NCBI GenBank assembly: GCA_947586055.1
Contig: CANPXL010000001.1
Span: 62,001 to 126,000, forward strand
Origin: an uncultured Acetatifactor sp.
GTDB taxonomy: Bacteria > Bacillota > Clostridia > Lachnospirales > Lachnospiraceae
DNA: 64,000 bases
Reading direction: 5' to 3'
Part shown: piece by piece, positions 56,997-64,000 of the stretch
Layout: each line of letters begins with the position of its first letter
Numbering within the stretch: position 1 is the first letter of the stretch
Translations under genes and position numbers: made by a program
The notes under the pieces: model-generated
Told to the model about the DNA's origin: nothing
Seen by the model: only the letters and a program-made list of their open reading frames with translations
The model's database searches: none

Positions 56997-57066
56997 AAAC
57001 GTCAAAGACGGCAGGATGATCTGACGGAAGGGAAAACATCCGCGCTCAGGAGGGATCGGACCGGAA

Positions 57067-58269
57067 ATGTTCACGAAATTTTTTGAAGCCTTAAGAGAAA
57101 AAGGACTGCATGTGACGCTGGGGGAGTTTCTGACCCTGCAGGAAGCTCTGGACAAGGGGCTATGCGGAAGTTCCCTGACGCAGTTTTATTATGTGGCCCG
57201 GATGATCCTTGTAAAGAGCGAGACGGATTTTGATAAATATGACATGGCCTTTGAGGAATGTTTTAAACCGGCTCAGAAGGAGACGGAAGTGGGCAAGGAG
57301 ATGCTGAGATGGCTTGACAAGTCGGACATGCTGGAACTGGCCCACGAAGAGGCCAGAGCCCATCTGAACCAGATGGAGGATCTGCAGATCGACAAGGAGG
57401 ACGTGGAGGAAACCTTTAAGCAGCGTCTGAAGGACCAGAACGAAGAGCACAACGGCGGCAGCTTCTGGATCGGCACCATGGGAAAGACCTCTTTCGGAAA
57501 TATGGGAGGAAACGTGGGCGGCGTCCGGGTGGGCGGCCAGACCGGCTACCAGTCCGCTTTTTCCGTGGTGGGAGCCAGAAAATACCGGGATTTCCGGGAC
57601 GACCGGGTATTGGACAACCGGCAGTTCCAGATGGCCTTCCGCAAGCTGCGTCAGTTTTCCAGCAGGCTGGATATTCCGGAGACGGAGCTTGACATAAACG
57701 GCACGGTGGACAAGACCTGCAACAACGGAGGCTGTCTGCAGATCGTCATGCAGAAGCCCCGGAAGAACGCGGTAAAGCTTCTTCTGCTCATGGATTCCGG
57801 CGGCACCATGATACCCTTCAGCAGCCTTCTGAACGACCTGTTTCAGGCTGTGCATAAATCCAATCACTACAGGGATGTAAAGACCTATTATTTTCATAAT
57901 TGCATCTACAGCAAGCTCTATAAGACGCCGGAATGTGAAAACGGCGACTGGGTGGACACGGAGTGGATGTTCCGGAATGTGGACAGCGACTATAAGGTGC
58001 TTATCGTGGGGGACGCGGCCATGGCGCCGGAGGAACTGTATTCCGACACAGGGAATTACCGGGGGCCCAACGGCGGCCTCTCCGGTTATGAGTGGCTGAA
58101 ACTGGTGAAAAGAAAATATAAGAAGGTGGTCTGGCTGAATCCCAAGATGGCGCCGGGACGGGCGCCCTGGCGGGAAGCGGAGACCGCCATCAAGGAAATG
58201 TTCCCCATGTATAAGCTCACGGTGGACGGCCTGAACCGGGCCATGGTGAAACTGATGGCAAATAAATAA
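57067..58269 (+). CDS. CoxE-like VWA domain protein
   Basis: 400 residues. A helical N-terminal half (to about 130) is followed by a Gly-rich insert (GGNVGGVRVGGQTG, about 155-170) and a VWA-type domain. Its metal-ion site begins at Asp243 in LLLMDSGGTM; the usual DxSxS motif is DxGxT here, so metal binding may be altered. Forms an ATPase/VWA pair with the upstream MoxR gene; the target is unknown. Confidence 0.85.
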   Translation: MFTKFFEALREKGLHVTLGEFLTLQEALDKGLCGSSLTQFYYVARMILVKSETDFDKYDMAFEECFKPAQKETEVGKEMLRWLDKSDMLELAHEEARAHLNQMEDLQIDKEDVEETFKQRLKDQNEEHNGGSFWIGTMGKTSFGNMGGNVGGVRVGGQTGYQSAFSVVGARKYRDFRDDRVLDNRQFQMAFRKLRQFSSRLDIPETELDINGTVDKTCNNGGCLQIVMQKPRKNAVKLLLLMDSGGTMIPFSSLLNDLFQAVHKSNHYRDVKTYYFHNCIYSKLYKTPECENGDWVDTEWMFRNVDSDYKVLIVGDAAMAPEELYSDTGNYRGPNGGLSGYEWLKLVKRKYKKVVWLNPKMAPGRAPWREAETAIKEMFPMYKLTVDGLNRAMVKLMANK

Positions 58270-58323
58270 GCAAAGAGAGCTGCCGTACCGGCGGCAAAGG
58301 CTCAAAAAGGACAGGGGGGCCTG

Positions 58324-59526
58324 ATGGACAGGGATTCGTTCAGGGAATATATCAGACAGTCGGAACCAGATAAAAGGGAGAAGGGATATCTCTGGCATAC
58401 AGCAATCGGCCTTCAGGCTGTAGACGGGCTGGAGCCATCGCACTATCTGGTAAATACAGCTGTCAAAAACATTGAAGGAGAGATCACGCTTGACGAAGCT
58501 CAGCAGCTTCTGAATTCCTACTATGCGGAAAAACCGGAGAACGGGCGCGGCAGTCGGACGGAAGAGGCGGATAAGGTTTCGGTCAGGATTGCTCAGGCGC
58601 TCTCGGAGAAGGCATTCAGTTTTACGCCAAACGAATACATTTCCATCCATAAAAAGTTGTTTTACGGGATTTTTTCTCATGCCGGAAAAATTCGGAATTA
58701 TAATATCACAAAAAAGGAATGGGTTCTGGACGGTGATTCCGTTCTATATGGCAGCGCGTCGGAACTCCGCGCTACGCTGGATTATGATTTTTCGGAGGAA
58801 AGGAAGTTCAGCTATAAAAACTTATCCATGGATGAAATGATCCGGCATCTGGCGTTTTTTCTTTCGAGATTATGGCAGATTCATCTTTTCGGAGAGGGGA
58901 ATACCAGAACAACGGCTGTTTTCTTTATCAAATATCTGAGAAGACTGGGATTTGATGCGGAAAACGATATTTTTGCGGAAAATGCATGGTATTTCCGAAA
59001 TGCTCTAGTTCGGGCAAACTACAGTAATATCAAAAAAGGCGTATACGAAACGACAGAGTATCTGGAACTGTTTTTAAGGAATCTGCTTCTGAATGAAAAA
59101 AATGAACTCCGCAATCGTTCCATGCATATCAGTCGGGAATATAGCTATAGTCCGGCGGAAAAAGCGGACATTCAAACGCAAAAATCGAACATCCGACGTC
59201 AAAAGCCGGACATTGAAAGCATAAAAACGGACATCAAGGTGAAAGAATCGTCTGTTTATAGTACAGAACCGGACATTGAACGCAAAAAAATGGACATTCA
59301 CAGGCGGCTGACAGATCACTCAGAGATATTTTTTGAAAAGACGATTGATCATATTATGATTTTATATAAAAAATATGGACAGGATCTGTTCTTTGGCAGA
59401 TCCTGCGTGGAAGAGATTACCGGATTAAAATCCTCCAGAGCATCGGAACTGTTGAAGTTAATGCTGGAGAGCGGTATTATTGCGCCCGTGAAGGGGCATG
59501 GAAAAGGGAAATATCATTTTACATAA
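58324..59526 (+). CDS. Fic family protein with a seven-residue repeat linker
   Basis: 400 residues. The Fic active loop is HLFGEGNTRTT with catalytic His187; the second Gly and last Arg of the textbook HxFx(D/E)GNGRxxR are Thr here, as in many clostridial members. Such enzymes usually transfer AMP to a target hydroxyl. The N-terminal NIEGEITLDEA segment resembles the VbhA-type antitoxin helix that blocks the active site, so the protein may be self-inhibited. Residues 281-329 are seven units of seven residues (about xDIxxxK), and the end (about 345-400) is winged-helix-like. GGGGGGC precedes the ATG, a weak site. Confidence 0.88.
   Translation: MDRDSFREYIRQSEPDKREKGYLWHTAIGLQAVDGLEPSHYLVNTAVKNIEGEITLDEAQQLLNSYYAEKPENGRGSRTEEADKVSVRIAQALSEKAFSFTPNEYISIHKKLFYGIFSHAGKIRNYNITKKEWVLDGDSVLYGSASELRATLDYDFSEERKFSYKNLSMDEMIRHLAFFLSRLWQIHLFGEGNTRTTAVFFIKYLRRLGFDAENDIFAENAWYFRNALVRANYSNIKKGVYETTEYLELFLRNLLLNEKNELRNRSMHISREYSYSPAEKADIQTQKSNIRRQKPDIESIKTDIKVKESSVYSTEPDIERKKMDIHRRLTDHSEIFFEKTIDHIMILYKKYGQDLFFGRSCVEEITGLKSSRASELLKLMLESGIIAPVKGHGKGKYHFT
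59164..59310 (+). repeat. Seven 21-base units inside the Fic gene
   Basis: Units encode ADIQTQK, SNIRRQK, PDIESIK, TDIKVKE, SSVYSTE, PDIERKK, MDIHRRL. The units are diverged at the DNA level but share the (D/N)I core. Confidence 0.8.
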
Positions 59527-59552
59527 TTGATGTAGAAATGGTGTAGGCGGGA

Positions 59553-59759
59553 TACTCTTTCACGGGGGAGGTGCAGAGCATGTGTAACTTGAGTATGGGC
59601 GTTTTAAATAAAGGCAAGATGGAACAGGCCAAAGAGACAGCGTATGAACTTCGAGATATGGGATTGCCGGATGAAAAAATTGCACGGGCAGTCAAAGTCA
59701 GCATGGATACATTGCAGAAATGGTTTGCGGAGCGTGAAGAGATGCTTGTAAAGTAACAG
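59553..59759 (+). pseudogene. C-terminal remnant of a PD-(D/E)XK nuclease family transposase
   Basis: An ATG at 59580 with GGGGAGG upstream opens a 58-residue frame (MCNLSMGVLNKGKMEQAKETA...). The frame stays open upstream to a TAG near 59550, reading GYSFTGEVQS before MCNLS. EVQxMCNLSxG is the typical C-terminal junction of this nuclease family in Lachnospiraceae (known to me as a family pattern). The catalytic part is absent, so this is most likely a leftover tail; it could be a translated small protein. Confidence 0.6.
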
Positions 59760-59803
59760 GCAGCAAGATCATGCAGGAATAGAATAAAGCGGCTTTATAA
59801 AAG

Positions 59804-59830
59804 GTGCGTAGAGAACTGCGCACTTTTTTT
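59804..59830 (+). terminator. Rho-independent terminator
   Basis: GTGCGTAG/CTGCGCAC stem (59804-59811 with 59816-59823) around AGAA, then seven T. Confidence 0.85.
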
Positions 59831-59962
59831 GCACTGTAGGATTGCAGCAGCCTTTTTACAGCCTGTCTTTTGAGAAGGTATTGACATTTATGCCTTTAAT
59901 TCATGGAATAGTAAGCATAAAGGACAATGTCATACAGATACTTTCTGCCGCTTTCAGCGTGG

Positions 59963-60142
59963 TTAATCCCAGTCAATCTGCCGTTTTCCTTTGATGTGGA
60001 TGTCATTGATTAACACTAACTTCTTACCGTCGGCATCGGTTATGATATCTGCTCCCGGGATGCCGGGAGTTCGGCGTATTTTGACACCTATGGTCAGTCC
60101 TTTGCAGATAAAATTTATAGCATTTTTCAAAAACACGTTCAT
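59963..60142 (-). CDS. Short ORF, possibly a truncated gene
   Basis: 59 codons: MNVFLKNAINFICKGLTIG... ending in KGKRQIDWD and TAA. The phrase GKKLVLINDIHIKGKR recalls longer (about 100-residue) proteins of clostridial mobile elements that continue past IDW; if so, this is a truncated copy. No close ribosome site (AGGAG is about 20 bases away), which favours a relic. The surrounding 59831-60519 region has no other gene. Confidence 0.35.
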   Translation of the reverse strand: MNVFLKNAINFICKGLTIGVKIRRTPGIPGADIITDADGKKLVLINDIHIKGKRQIDWD

Positions 60143-60345
60143 CTTTTTTATAGCAGTTTTTCTCCTGTCAGTGGAAGGGTGATTCTTTTCACGAAAAATC
60201 AGTTACAAAAAAAGAGAGAGATTATGAGATACGAATAAAGGCAAAATCCGGTTATCGGATATGGAAGTCTGATAAGTATTATAAGAGATATTCGCAAGAA
60301 AGAATTGGATGAATGGAGGCAAAGCACAGGCCGGATGAAGTGCAA

Positions 60346-60389
60346 ATGAAAGATTTGTGCGGATGAAATGAAAGATTTGTGCGGATGAA
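60346..60389 (+). repeat. Two exact tandem copies of a 22-base unit
   Basis: ATGAAAGATTTGTGCGGATG plus AA occurs at 60346-60367 and 60368-60389, directly before the promoter at 60395. Confidence 0.85.
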
Positions 60390-60394
60390 AAAGC

Positions 60395-60422
60395 TTGACA
60401 GGAAGTATTGGGGGGGTAAAAT
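60395..60422 (+). promoter_or_regulatory. Promoter with a G7 tract in its spacer
   Basis: TTGACA (60395-60400), 16-base spacer ending in seven G (60410-60416), TAAAAT (60417-60422), about 98 bases before the zinc-ribbon gene. Confidence 0.7.
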
Positions 60423-60519
60423 GTGGGGGATTGAATAGGCCGTGAGAACAAATGGACAAGGGTCTGCCTTGCCGTTTTCCCGGCAAAGTAAGACAGTAAG
60501 ACAGAGATAGGAGAAAAGT

Positions 60520-63153
60520 ATGTTTTGTTAAAATTGCGGAAGAGAATTGACAGAGGGTGAACAATTCTGCCCGGGTTGCGGCGTGCCTGTACAAAAGCAG
60601 TCTCAGATTCAGCCTGCAGAGCAACAGCAGGTAAAGGAGCCACAGGCAAAAGAGACGCAGGATGTGTCAGAACCAAAGGGAAAGAAAAAAGCGGTGATCC
60701 TTGCGGTCGCTGCGGCTGCGCTTGTGCTGATTGCTGCGATCAGCGGCGGAACTGCTATTTTTCTGAAAAACCGCGACGGACAAAGCCAGGAAAAGACAAG
60801 AAAAGAAATAAGTAATAAAACGCAGGAGAGCAATGACCGCGGCGTGGAAGAAGACTTGGAAAGAGAGCCCGAACAGACCGAAAATGGAGAGACGCAGGCT
60901 GCAGAACCGGCGTGGGCGTCGCTTGTGCCCGCATACAGCGTCGCAGACATGCCATCCATAGATATTTACGCTTCCAATTATGCCCCGGGACGGAAAGCAC
61001 AGGGCGCCGTCTGGGACAGCACCCTGTTTTATTGGCTGGAGGATGTTGATCAAAACAGCGCGGAGGACGGATACCTGATGAACTGTCCGATTACAAAGAC
61101 ATGGTTTCGGAACGCGGCCAGCGGAAATCCCGTGGAGTATGAAATCTATCGGGATCCTTGGACAGGCGAGATCTATAAGATTGTGTCCATCGAGCGTACG
61201 GGAGAAGAACTGCAGTTGGTAGATTATTATTATCAGGGCGGTATTCCGAATTTCGCCTTTTCCAGAACAGACAGTTCCTATACGCCTACTTACGCCACGC
61301 CATCCAAGACGGGCGAGAGGTACTATTTCAATCAGGATGTAATGGTCAGATGGAGGCAGGTGCATGAGCCCGGCAGGATTCAGGAATGTGTGCTGACTTC
61401 ATCCAAGGTGCCCTATACCCAGACCAATTATTATAATGTATCCGATGAAGAACGCGCTCTCTACGACCAGACGGAGCTCAGGATGCTGAACGCAGCCAGA
61501 AACACTTACGACGCCGTCTCGGGAGCGGAGTCTCTGGGGATGCTGGAGGGAAATGTGGAGGATACCACGGGAGCGGCTCTGGAGGGCGTGACAGTGGATG
61601 TGCTGGATGAAGCCGACGGTTCCCTGCTGTATCGTGGAATCACTGCAAGCGACGGAAGCTTCCGGATTCTGACCTATCTGGACGACAGACGCTGCAACGT
61701 GGTCTTTCGGGAGACAGATCTTTATCGGGAGAATGCCATTTACGGCATGACGCTGAGCCAGAGCGATTCGGGATCCTGCGGGACGGTTCTCATGCACCGC
61801 ATAGACGGGGACGAGTATCCGGTGTCCATCAAAGTGTATTCGGCGTCGGATTTAAGAAGCGGTGAGGACGGGCAGCGTTCGGGAAATGCTCTCGCAGACG
61901 CACAGGTCCGGCTGCGGGCCGGAGCAGGCGCCCGGAATGGCGAGGTGATACAGGAGCTTGGGACGGATGCGGACGGGACGGTAACTGCCACACTTCCTTC
62001 CGGCACCTACACGGCCCAGATTGACGCCCCCGGCTATGCCGCCCTGTACCTGACGGTGGAGGTGGCGGACAGGGAGACCGCGGCGGAAGGGTATCTGCTG
62101 CCCGCAGTTTCGGAGGGCCAGATAGGCGTGGTGATGACCTGGGAGGGGACGGCGGATCTGGATCTGACCCTCTTTACGCCATATCAGTCCACAGGCGGCG
62201 ATATGGCGCATATCGGAGGGGCCGTCTCCACGGATGCCAGCGGCAGTTACCTGGTGGCGGACAATATGTCGGGGTGCGAGGTCATGTATGTCAACACGGC
62301 GGCACCGGGCAACTATAAGCTGTATGTGAACGATTACACTCACAGTCAGGCGGGAGATTACAGTTCCGGCGCCATGGCGGAAATGAATATCCACATTTAT
62401 CTCTATGACAGCACGGGGCTGATCGGGGAGTATCTTTTCCCGACGGAGCAGGGCGGCGTCCTGTGGGAGGTGCTGGACATCAGTGGCGGCGTGCCGACTC
62501 CTGCGGAGAGGGTGTACAGCAGCCTGGCAGGCAAGACCTGGTGGCAGGAGAGCAAGGATGCGGCGGCAAGGAATTCCTGGCTGAATGTAAAGGGGCTTGA
62601 GATCTCGCCCCAAGGCAGTTATACCTTCTGGTTCGGAAATTCGGCTTATCAGGATTTTACCATGGAGATCACAGAGACCACCAAGGGAGAGGGGATCCCG
62701 GACGGCTTTAAGCAGGTGACGGCAAAGGTGATCTGGGGGGCTTCCGGGGGCCCTGGTTGGAATCAGGAGGATCAGGAGAAGTATGGGGTCTTAGAGGATG
62801 ATGGTTCATATCACATTCTTATGTGGACAGGAACCCTTGACCGCTACACCGGCTAGGCCTATGAGTTCTATCAGGAATCGGTGGGGGATGATATCTTTGG
62901 AGAGATTCGGGACGAAAACGGTGTATTGGCGATCGGCTATGAATCCTTGCATTACACAGAGGGAGACTCCGGCATCACAGTCACCACCGTCACCTGCCCC
63001 ATCGGCTATGATGGACTGGTGTTCCAGGTGGGGCCGCAGACAGCGGCTGGGTATGAAGCTTATGATACGGTAGATTTTACCGTGAGCCATACCATGGACG
63101 AATTTACGGAGAACCTTGACGAGTTTTATTATTTCTCTTACACCAATGAATAA
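60520..63153 (+). pseudogene. Zinc-ribbon membrane protein interrupted by two stop codons
   Basis: AGGAG precedes the ATG at 60520. The frame is ATG TTT TGT TAA AAT TGC: a TAA at codon 4 (60529) sits inside the first half of a zinc ribbon, MFC-x-NCG...FCPGCG. It is then open to a TAG at 62854 and continues in the same frame to 63153, 878 codons in all. Domains: zinc ribbon (1-25), a Lys/Glu-rich linker, one span (about 60-80), then a large secreted part with carboxypeptidase-regulatory-like and YfaP/DUF2135-like beta units (VVMTWEGTADLDLTLF). Both stops are one C-to-T change from Gln (CAA, CAG). A TTG at 60547 might restart translation without the first CxxC. Confidence 0.75.
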
Positions 63154-63479
63154 GGCGGTTCGGAAAGCTGACTACGGGATACGGAGTGCGGGATATGGAA
63201 AAATCTGAGATACAAGAAAGGATAAGATTTCGGTCTGCTTCTGATACTGTGCTGGTTATATGAACGCAGGAGAAAATGGCTGGAGAAAAGTGCGATAAAA
63301 TGATCTTTGCCGGCCGGAAAGAGTGAAAATTTACAGGCCGAACAGGTCGAATGAAGTATAAAACAGAAACGGCCGCATGAACTTGCTCCATCACATATTG
63401 CAAACCGACCGTGACGGTGATAAAATAAAAGTGCGGATGTGGAGATGCTTCGTCCGTTTCAAACGAGGAGGGATAGAGC
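63154..63479. other. Intergenic region before the nuclease gene
   Basis: About 325 bases with no open frame of note. Short stretches (GAGATAC..A..AAAGG and ACAGGCCG..GAATGAAG) loosely echo the region at 60220-60345, which may mean related leader DNA. The only clear element is the promoter at 63398-63426. Confidence 0.4.
63398..63426 (+). promoter_or_regulatory. Promoter of the PD-(D/E)XK gene
   Basis: TTGCAA (63398-63403), 17-base spacer, TAAAAT (63421-63426). Confidence 0.65.
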
Positions 63480-64000
63480 ATGGATTCATCCGGACAGGAA
63501 GCAACTGGAAATTTTTCTGAAAAAAAGAAGGCGACGGTATCTGTGCCAAGCGAACTTGCACAGAATTTAAAAGTGGCCGATGAAAATGCCGCATTTAAGT
63601 ACGATGAGTCGGCTAGGAATATTGTGGCTCAGAAGTCGGTTCTGGCGTATATTTTAAAGAGTGCGCTTGACGAGTATGCGGAATACACGGTGCAGGAGAT
63701 AGCAGAGAGGTTTATCGAGGGTGAGCCTGAGTTGAGAAAGGTCGCGGTCCATCAGGACCACCCGGACAGGAAAGACGCTCCCGACATGATGAGTGGAGAT
63801 GACAAGATAGAAGGTGATCCTACTGCTGATAAGTCACAGAGGGACGGTACAGTTTATTTTGACATCCGTTTCACAGCGGTTCTTCCGTCTGATGGTGGAC
63901 GGATCGAAATTTTGATCAACTGCGAAATTCAAAACCGGGACACGCCGGGTTATCCGATTCCAAAGCGCGGCATTTATTATACGGCCAGAATGATTTCCTC
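63480..64000 (+). CDS. PD-(D/E)XK nuclease family transposase, N-terminal part (runs off window)
   Basis: 173 residues visible, start 63480 with GAGGAGGGA upstream. Family features: YDESARNIVAQKSVLAYILK, then FDIRF followed by ILINCEIQNRDTPGYPIPKRG and YYTARMIS, matching the Rpn-like nuclease core where a Glu-x-Gln pair takes the place of ExK. These genes are numerous in Lachnospiraceae genomes; relatives promote RecA-independent recombination. A low-complexity acidic insert (about 105-125) is specific to this copy. The C-terminal end would be expected to carry the MCNLS motif seen in the remnant at 59580. Confidence 0.85.
   Translation, partial: MDSSGQEATGNFSEKKKATVSVPSELAQNLKVADENAAFKYDESARNIVAQKSVLAYILKSALDEYAEYTVQEIAERFIEGEPELRKVAVHQDHPDRKDAPDMMSGDDKIEGDPTADKSQRDGTVYFDIRFTAVLPSDGGRIEILINCEIQNRDTPGYPIPKRGIYYTARMIS

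Noticed and set aside
57160..58680. 506-residue minus-strand frame
   Set aside because: Antisense to the VWA and Fic genes, with no family motif or start signals.
59164..59310. CRISPR-like array from 21-base periodicity
   Set aside because: Units are diverged, lack spacers, and are in frame inside a protein gene.
60529..62856. Recoding of TAA/TAG as glutamine
   Set aside because: All other genes in the window end normally at TAA or TAG, so the genome uses standard stops; local nonsense mutation is simpler.

Overview
The window is a G+C-rich (by eye well above 50%) stretch of chromosome from a low-G+C-phylum anaerobe, most likely a member of the Lachnospiraceae or related Clostridia. Evidence: gene order shared with Bacillota (yceD-rpmF-plsX-acpP-rnc-smc-ftsY; ylxM-ffh-rpsP-khpA-rimM-trmD-rplS; rbgA-rnhB-ylqG/ylqH-like-yraN; der-plsY-gpsA), a T-box leader before a trpE-GD-C-F-B-A operon, strong Shine-Dalgarno sites, sigma-A type promoters with 17-base spacers, many lipoproteins with LxGC lipoboxes, and a PD-(D/E)XK 'transposase' of the kind abundant in Lachnospiraceae.

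Layout. 1-5.7 kb: the end of a YhaN/SMC-like ATPase, an orphan LytTR response regulator overlapping nth, and a large lipoprotein with a solute-binding-like C-terminal half. 5.7-12.7 kb: a tRNA-Trp T-box leader and the complete trp operon with a trpG-trpD fusion. 12.8-14.9 kb: a small membrane protein, a decayed gene end, a toxin-antitoxin pair whose toxin is frameshifted, and a nitrilase-family hydrolase. 15-22.7 kb: the housekeeping block for fatty-acid/phospholipid synthesis, RNase III, SMC and FtsY. 22.8-30 kb: threonine deaminase, MATE exporter, nucleoside-hydrolase lipoprotein, then an accessory region with a lipoprotein gene broken by a 61-bp insertion, a fossil of a third paralogue, and a small CxxC secreted protein in AT-rich DNA. 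30-42 kb: YitT protein, the SRP/ribosome-maturation block, a frameshifted GT-C type membrane glycosyltransferase, a propeller-like lipoprotein, rplS, two signal peptidases around rbgA, and rnhB. 42-49 kb: FliK-like and FlhB-like orphans, yraN, pgeF and a two-component system. 49-58 kb: divergent prs-like gene, a PDZ/radical-SAM/DUF512 protein, der, plsY, gpsA, metF, and a MoxR-ATPase/VWA pair. 58-64 kb: accessory DNA with a Fic protein carrying a seven-residue repeat linker, a nuclease/transposase remnant, a zinc-ribbon membrane protein interrupted by two stop codons, and the start of a PD-(D/E)XK nuclease family protein.

The blocks make functional sense: tryptophan supply under tRNA charging control, membrane lipid synthesis (plsX, acpP, plsY, gpsA), protein targeting and export (ftsY, ffh, ylxM, two lepB), and ribosome assembly (rpmF, rpsP, rimM, trmD, rplS, rbgA, der). 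The striking feature is the number of freshly damaged accessory genes: a toxin with one missing base in an A-run, a glycosyltransferase with an out-of-frame G7 tract, a lipoprotein with a template-switch-like 61-bp insertion, and a zinc-ribbon gene with two in-frame stops. No single new multi-gene system stands out; the best leads are these lesions (possible ON/OFF switches), the TrmD-GNAT fusion, the Fic heptad repeat and the non-flagellar FliK/FlhB-like pair. No rRNA, tRNA or CRISPR array was seen.
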